Source: Luzula sylvatica
Taxonomy: Eukaryota; Streptophyta; Magnoliopsida; Poales; Juncaceae
Length of the DNA: 64,000 nucleotides
Assembly (NCBI GenBank): GCA_946800325.1
Contig: OX326957.1
Location: 22,011,007 to 22,075,006, forward strand
Reading direction: 5' to 3'
Position 1 is the stretch's first letter. Each line of letters opens with the position of its first letter. Of this stretch, positions 58,137 through 64,000 are shown one piece after another. Both the position numbers and the translations under genes were made by a program. Below the pieces are notes generated by a model. It had not been told where the DNA came from. It did not search any database and saw nothing but the letters and a program-made list of their open reading frames with translations.

Positions 58137-58171
58137 GAATAATCGAAAATAAGTATTACTAAATGTAATAT

Positions 58172-58322
58172 AATTTAAATTAATTCAAATATATTTTTTT
58201 GTTATCTTTTATATAATCATGATGACCTATAATCATCATGATGAAACGAAAATAATATGGTTTTAATTAGTTCAAATATATTTATGTTCTTTGTTATTTT
58301 GTATATAATCATGATGATCAAT
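58172..58322. repeat. Diverged tandem duplication of about 98 bp
   Basis: TTCAAATATATTTNTGTT and TATATAATCATGATGA occur at about 58177 and again at about 58276. A second small pair (TATATATGAAGTTCATCAT) lies at 58361-58425. No gene is seen in 58148-58640. Confidence 0.6.
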
Positions 58323-58646
58323 ATTATATTTTATATGTAGTCTATGCGATGAGTTTTATAGTATATATGAAGTTCATCATAGTTCACTATACGAAATACA
58401 TACGGAAGTATATATGAAGTTCATCATATTCGTCCAAAAATTAAAAACCATCCAATTCTCTGTTAAACTTAACGGTCAACATTTAAAATTACTATTTTAT
58501 GAAGGGTAAATATGATATTTTTATTTTAAGAAGGGTAAATATGTAATTTTAAGTTTAACAAAAGATAAATATGTAAATCCTCCCTTTTTAAAAAGGCACA
58601 ACTTAATAAATAAAATTTGGGTGATTTTATGATGGGACCTTTTTCT

Positions 58647-58822
58647 TATGGTAGATTTATTTTAAAAGGGTAATTTGGTAATTTGTCAATTTAATGATAA
58701 TATTGAAATATTTTTATATCAATTAATACTAGACAAAATAGGAAAGATTTATCATACATACAAAAAAAAATTCTAATTAATTGAAAATACTCAAATTACC
58801 CTTTTAAAAAGGTTCTACCATA
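58647..58822. mobile_element. MITE-like inverted repeat, 176 bp
   Basis: TATGGTAGA...TTTTAAAAGGGTAATTTG at 58647-58676 is mirrored at 58792-58822 with few differences. The core is AT-rich. TSD not resolved. Confidence 0.6.
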
Positions 58823-58897
58823 GAATCATCTTTTTTTTTACATATAACCTTCTCAAAAATTCAATTTGTAAAAGTAATTCCCAACGTATAGAAAAGG

Positions 58898-59168
58898 AAT
58901 ATTATACTCTTCCCCACCCACTTCCCCCGCATTTCACCCATCTCTTAATTAATCCATCATTAGCAAGTGGATTAACAATTAATTCATAATTATTAAAAAT
59001 TTAATACATAATTAAGGCCGTTATGGATTAAAGATTAATTAGAAATATTCAATTATTAACAAATATGGATGAACCGTTAATTGAGAAAGACATAATTAGC
59101 AATTAATTGTCTTGGGACTTGCATCATCAAAATGGTGATGAAATATGGGGGCATAGTAGAAGGTCTCT
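58898..59168. mobile_element. MITE family A, copy 3
   Basis: The ends are AATATTATACTCTTCCCC and, read inward from the right, CCTTCTACTATGCCCCCAT. They match copy 1 in the opposite orientation. The core is made of TTAATTAAT blocks. Confidence 0.65.
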
Positions 59169-59820
59169 ATAGAAAAGCACAAATTAATTGTAAATTTTGA
59201 GTCCATGTATGTCTTGCTTTTTTTCATTCTCCTCCTATATATCATTTGTTTATTTTTGGAGGTTCATGTATTATTGCTCTTTCGAAAAAAATTTCCTTAG
59301 ACCTCGTATGTTAATTTTCTGATTATGAAAATCTCAAGCACAACTATGATGTAATAACTAAAATATGTCCAATCACAAAAATCAGTATATCATTATATAT
59401 AGGAAATATATTGCAGATTGAAAATACAAAATAGTATGAATTTTCTTATTCATGTCATGAAGTTTGGGTGGTTTCTGTTCATGTTATTTGCATGAGAATA
59501 TTCATACATAATGTTTGCAAGATAATGTGTTTTTATAATTCAATTCAAATATTTGTTATGTTAAGTTAAAAGTTCTGAAAAATTGCATTGTTTCCTTTCT
59601 TGTGGGTACATTTTGAACAGAGGCCCAAGTAATAGCGAAAAATATTTACTCCTATATTAGTAGATGTGGACTAGCAAATTTTTACATGGCCCATTGTACT
59701 GTTGTATTTTTTTTGTTTTCTTAACTCTCATGATGCGAGAAAAAAAATGAAAATTTGGGTGATTTTTGTAATTTTATCTACCGAAAACAATAACATATTT
59801 TCACACTGTTATAAATATAT
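59169..59820. other. AT-rich spacer
   Basis: No gene or repeat recognised. Confidence 0.5.
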
Positions 59821-59821
59821 T

Positions 59822-60121
59822 GTAATGTGAATGTATTTATTATTAGATTTATTTGTATGTATCATGACACCACTCATGATATTGTACTCATGGTATTGTA
59901 TATTGTGGGCACCACCCATGGTTTTGTGTAGATTATCACCCACGGTATTGTGTAGGTCACCATCCATGATAAGGCTATATATATTCCCCCCTTCTCATTG
60001 TAATAGGAGTGAGTTAAATTAAAGAGAAATGCAATATTTATCATTCTCCCATCTCTTATTTCTTATGATTCTCTCTTATTTCTTAAGTGTTGCTTTTGAG
60101 ATTTTTGCTAATTTCACAACA
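59822..60121 (+). mobile_element. Copia-type 5' LTR (approximate left border)
   Basis: It contains a promoter-like TATA stretch (CTATATATAT, 59975-59984), a CT-rich downstream part and the end TTTCACAACA. It is directly followed by CGTTATCAGCACGAAGC, the variant primer-binding region common after plant copia LTRs. In U3, three similar phrases (CACCACCCATGG, CACCCACGGTATTG, CACCATCCATGA) repeat. No 3' LTR was found in the window. Confidence 0.65.
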
Positions 60122-62030
60122 CGTTATCAGCACGAAGCTCTATTGTCTTGAATCTCGAGATTTCTGATGAAGGTAAGAGTATTTATTGTATTGTTCTTAT
60201 TTTCTCTTACAAACGAAGTTTGTATTGTTCTTCTCTACTTCTCTTACAAACAAAGTTACAAACAAAGTTTGTATTGTTCTTATTTTCTCTTACAAACGAA
60301 GTTTGTATTGTTCTTCTTTACTTCTCTTACAAACAAAGTTACAAACAAAGTTTGTATTGTTCTTATTTTCTCTTACAAACGAAGTTACAAACAAAGTTTG
60401 TTTTCTTTTCCTTCTTTTACAAACGAAGTTTGTATTATGGCAAATCTAGCAAATCTAGAAATTGTTGTCTTGGATCATCCACAAACAACTTACCACGAGT
60501 TCTTGATGCGGAAATCCATTTAGAGGTCATAGGTCTCGGAGACACCATAAAAATAAAAACCAAAGCATCAACTCAAGAAAAGACAAAAAGGAAACCATAT
60601 TGCAAAGAAAACACCAATGATGATATTATACATACCGTACTTGATAGTGGTATTACACATACCATATTGCAAAGTGTAATTTATTTCTCTTATTATATAA
60701 TAAGACAAAAGATAACACTAATCATAGTGGTTTGAATTTAATGAAAAACTCCCGAAGAGTTTATATATGGCCACAAAGGGGAACAAAATGAGTTACAGAT
60801 AATATATTTATGTTCCCCCAAATCTTTGATTATTTATAGTGATATCCGCTGAAATTGATATCATAGCCAAGATGAATCGTGAATATTTATGCATTTTGTC
60901 TAATATTTCACAGATCAAATATATATTGGAAAATTATCGGTTTGTTTAACTAATTTGTACTATTCACATATTAGTACATTTGAGACATATTTGGTTATAA
61001 ATCAGAAGTTTATTTACCCGAATTTATTATTCATTTGACATTATATATTGTGCTATCATGTGAAAAAAAAATGAATTGGTCATCAATGACGAACCATAAG
61101 ATCCTAACAAATAATGGATTTATTTGTAGAGGTTATCAAAGCAAATTGTTTACTAGGCCATGAAAAATAAAGTTGGAATTAAATCTCCCAACATTTCAAA
61201 AATATATATACTTTGGGGATATTTGTGGACCTGTAGATCCACCATGTGAACAATTTCGATATTGATTGATGTAGATGGCTTAATGTTTGCTTATATCAAG
61301 TCGCAACACGGAACTTTTTGAAAATTAGTTGCACAAAAAAAATTTCCTTATGACAAAATATTTCACATAATGGAATAAGGAACCGTCTTGATAATATTAC
61401 AAATTTTACATGTTATATTTTTCATGATTTGTGTTTACAATCGGAATAGAAGTTGAACATCTTGTAGCTCATGTTCATATACAAAAATGATCCAGAAGAA
61501 TCATTTATTCAAGATTTCAGTTGAAAGCACGACCTCTACTAATGAAATCAAGATTGCCAACAATATTTGGGACCATGCCATATTTTGGTCACGAAACAAA
61601 TATTTTCATCTTAACAATTTTTGGTTGTGCGGTTGTGTGCAAATAGTACCGCCACAACGTAATCAAATAGATTCACGAAGAAGAATCAACATATATGTTG
61701 GGTTTGAATCAGCCTCGGTGTTTTGACTAGAACTTTTAACGTGAGATTTATTCACAGAATAAATTCTTGATTATCAATTTGATGAGACAAATTTTATTTT
61801 ATTATTGATAGCAGAAAAATGAAATTAAGGGTATCTTACATGGAAAATTATATTATTGTCTCATTTGATGTCCACTCAACATTTTATGAACTAGAAGTTC
61901 AAAAATATAATACATTTGCCCGACGAATTTTTGTCTAAGAAAAGGAATAAACCACATATTCGTGTTGCAAATGTCGCAAATTGAATTGATATCCCAGAAG
62001 GACCATTCAATATTATTAGGAAATGGTTCT
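60122..62030 (+). pseudogene. Decayed copia gag-pol remnants
   Basis: Pieces in the expected order can be read in changing frames: a protease segment with LDSGITHTIL (near 60640); an integrase C-terminal segment with FWLCGCVQIVPPQRNQID and RRINIYVGFESAS (61610-61715); then DLFTE...FDETNF (near 61745-61795) and ELEVQK...HLPDEFLSKKRNKPHIRVANVAN (61890-61990). These match the copia integrase-to-RT linker. Most of gag and the RT core are deleted, and stops are frequent. It cannot encode a functional polyprotein. Confidence 0.8.
60184..60430 (+). repeat. Tandem repeat in the copia leader, 83-bp unit, nearly three copies
   Basis: TGTATTGTTCTTATTTTCTC starts near 60187, 60270 and 60353, a period of 83. 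Inside each unit CTCTTACAAACRAAGTT also recurs, so the unit is itself composite. It lies just after the primer-binding region, where gag should begin. Confidence 0.85.
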
Positions 62031-63480
62031 TAAATCACGTTTTAAGTGTTGTATGCCATTTGCATATAAGGATGAAAATCCTAGAATGAGAATTTTGTTT
62101 TAGTAAATAACGAATCTTTAATGCCAATGTAAGTCTTCTGTTTCATCCGAAAAACCAGGTAAAAATTATGAATATTTCTTATTTGTTCAAACAATTTATT
62201 CAGGATTTATCTATATGCCATATTTTTATTGTTTTGTTTTATGGATCTTATTCTACTGATCTTTTATTAAATGCACTAGAAGTTGCAGTATTATGAGTTA
62301 GTAATTGAATCTAACTCCAAAATATTAAATATTGAATCTCAATGAATATTTCGTAGAGAAAGAATATCTGAAGATATTTTATATCAATCATTGTCTATTT
62401 GTTATGCTTTCTATTTGCTCCCGTAGAAGCAAACCTAAGAAGATAATTCAAAAATGTTTGAATTCATATTATCTTGTCTTCTTCGACAAGTGATTAATTG
62501 ACATATAATTTCGATTGATTTTACTCATTCCCAGAAGTGAATGTTGCCTAAAAGGATCAAATATATAATTGAAATCAAGCTGATTATAGTAAGAAAATCA
62601 CATGAGAAACAAGATCCGGCAAAATGTAGTATAAATATATCTCAAAATATATGCTTTCAAGATCTGTCTTGAAATGGTTGTACCAGTAGTACAACATATG
62701 ATATTAATTAATTTATCAACCCTCTTTATGAGAATGAAAAAGAATTAAGACAATAACTTTGAAGCAATACAATCATTAATACAAAACTTGTTTTGTATTT
62801 ATTTTGTTTGATAAATAAACAAATAGACATGTATATATTTCAATAGTTGAAATCATGAATATGATTGATGACTCTGGAAGAGTCGTTGTGTTATTTATAC
62901 TAGAAGATTAATTATCTATATGACAATAGATGATTTATTGTTTTGATTACTTATGAAGAGTAATTATCTATAATACTCTGGAAGAGTAAATATAAATATA
63001 TTTGAAATAATGAATATGATCGTTGGCTCTCGAAGAGTCATGATTGATTACTTTTGAAGAGCAATTTGTGGCATGTACAAGTACAATTGAAATTAGTGGT
63101 TGAACCAGAAGTTCATTATTGATAAGTATAAATTAATGCTTTGCGATTAATTGTTTAAGCATAAGATATGCATGCCACAATAATAATTAGATTAAAGCCA
63201 ACTATTTATTACAAGTACTTCCCAAATGCCCATTATAACTTTTGATTGGTCTGGGACCAAAAGTACTCATTAAATTTCAGATGTGTAGTAGATGTGCCAG
63301 TAGCACTACATATCATACAAGGATGAGATAAACAAAATATTGTCCGGCATATATAATGGGTTGATTTATTCTCCATGATTTTGTAACGTTAACATTTTGT
63401 TTAATTGAACCAGAAGTGCAAATGGTATGTGAAAGAAAATATGGCTTAAGAATTAACTTGGAAGAATTTATATAAATAGG
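62031..63480. other. Probable further copia-derived debris, AT-rich
   Basis: No continuous frame. Short phrases such as CCAGAAGTTCA, CCAGAAGTGCA and GAAGAGTNATT recur. Between 62870 and 63070 small palindromes of the form GACTCTGGAAGAGTC appear several times. No 3' LTR was recognised. Confidence 0.4.
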
Positions 63481-64000
63481 CAAATCTGCAGTCAGAATTG
63501 GGCCGTTAAATAATTAGGATTTAATCTAATATCGGGCCCATTCAAATAATTAGAGTTTTAACTTAATTTCGGCCCAAACCGAAAGTTAGGGTTTTAACCT
63601 AATTTTGCCTATAAATATACATTCTGATTTCGATTTTCTCTCTCTTCGAGGCTGCTGAAATTCTGTCCGAAATTCTGGCCGCCATTTTCTGAACCCTAGG
63701 GTTTTGGAGCCGCCGAATTTTTCTCCCTTTCTTCCACAGAAAACGAAGTGATCTGGAGAGTTTGAAAAGAGAGATTTGAGCAAAGAATTTGAGATAAAAT
63801 AATCGTGAAGTTGACTAGAACGACGTTTACGGTTCCGATCAGTCGAAATCAAGGTGGACACGAGTAGAGGGACTGCACGAGCATTCCTTGGAGAAGGTTC
63901 ACGTATTTGGAGAAGAAGTCGACACGTACTAACTTGTACGAGGTAAATTCTGAATAAGTCTTCCTTTTTCGTGGTTTTTCGAACGTGATCCCGGTAGAAT
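63481..64000 (+). promoter_or_regulatory. Promoter-like region and leader of a unit that continues past the window edge
   Basis: GGGCCG, GGGCCC and GGCCCA motifs (63500-63575) precede a TATA box CTATAAATA at 63610-63618. A CT-rich leader without a long plus-strand frame follows. GAGGTAAATTC at about 63940 could be a 5' splice site of a leader intron. It may be the start of a host gene or the U3/R part of an LTR; the sequence does not decide. Confidence 0.4.

Noticed and set aside
63586..63861. 91-codon minus-strand frame
   Set aside because: It opposes a clear plus-strand TATA and leader and shows no domain.

Overview
The window is a gene-poor, transposon-rich piece of a plant nuclear genome, most likely a eudicot. 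It is AT-rich, its genes carry GT-AG introns, and its proteins belong to plant families: a BCS1-type AAA-ATPase, an HHIP-like secreted dehydrogenase, a GT14 glycosyltransferase, VAMP72 R-SNAREs and a secreted glycine-rich protein. The flanks hold nearly every class of plant mobile element. No bacterial, organellar or rRNA sequence was seen.

Layout. 1-4.2 kb: a copia-type LTR end, a palindromic 50-bp tandem repeat, a C-rich-ended MITE and a 1.4-kb non-autonomous hAT element with an 8-bp target-site duplication (TSD). 4.7-8.2 kb (minus): a five-exon AAA-ATPase gene (488 aa) whose first intron contains a 1.7-kb antisense non-LTR insertion with a 16-bp TSD. 8.2-19.5 kb: no host gene seen; it holds a 474-bp hAT MITE, a 4 x 224-bp tandem array, a 79-bp tRNA-like SINE, a 938-bp Mutator-type foldback and a 3.2-kb giant inverted repeat. 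19.5-21.6 kb: a broken hAT transposon. 22.7-27.4 kb (plus): HIPL1-like and GT14 genes, tandem, 410 bp apart. 28.1-37.2 kb (plus): three VAMP72 genes in tandem, two full-length and one lacking the longin domain, separated by MITEs and two 5'-truncated LINEs. 38.2-39.4 kb (plus): a secreted glycine-rich protein. 39.8-60 kb: a transposon graveyard with a palindromic MULE MITE, a GC-rich minisatellite, a Harbinger-type element carrying about 0.9 kb of ATT repeats, a Harbinger transposon with a LINE nested in it, and a LINE split by a 3-kb CACTA element. 59.8-63 kb: a decayed copia element. 63.5-64 kb: a promoter-like region whose gene or LTR lies beyond the edge.

The host genes do not form one pathway. 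HIPL1-like, GT14 and the glycine-rich protein point to the cell surface and wall, and the VAMP72 R-SNAREs serve the secretory traffic that delivers such products, but any functional link is inference. Exon joins were chosen by eye from GT-AG borders plus family similarity. In all six host genes the summed exons are in frame from ATG to stop. The most notable observations are the longin-less VAMP72 paralogue, which looks like a 558-bp in-frame deletion at a 6-bp microhomology, and the 3.2-kb foldback that could give a long hairpin RNA.
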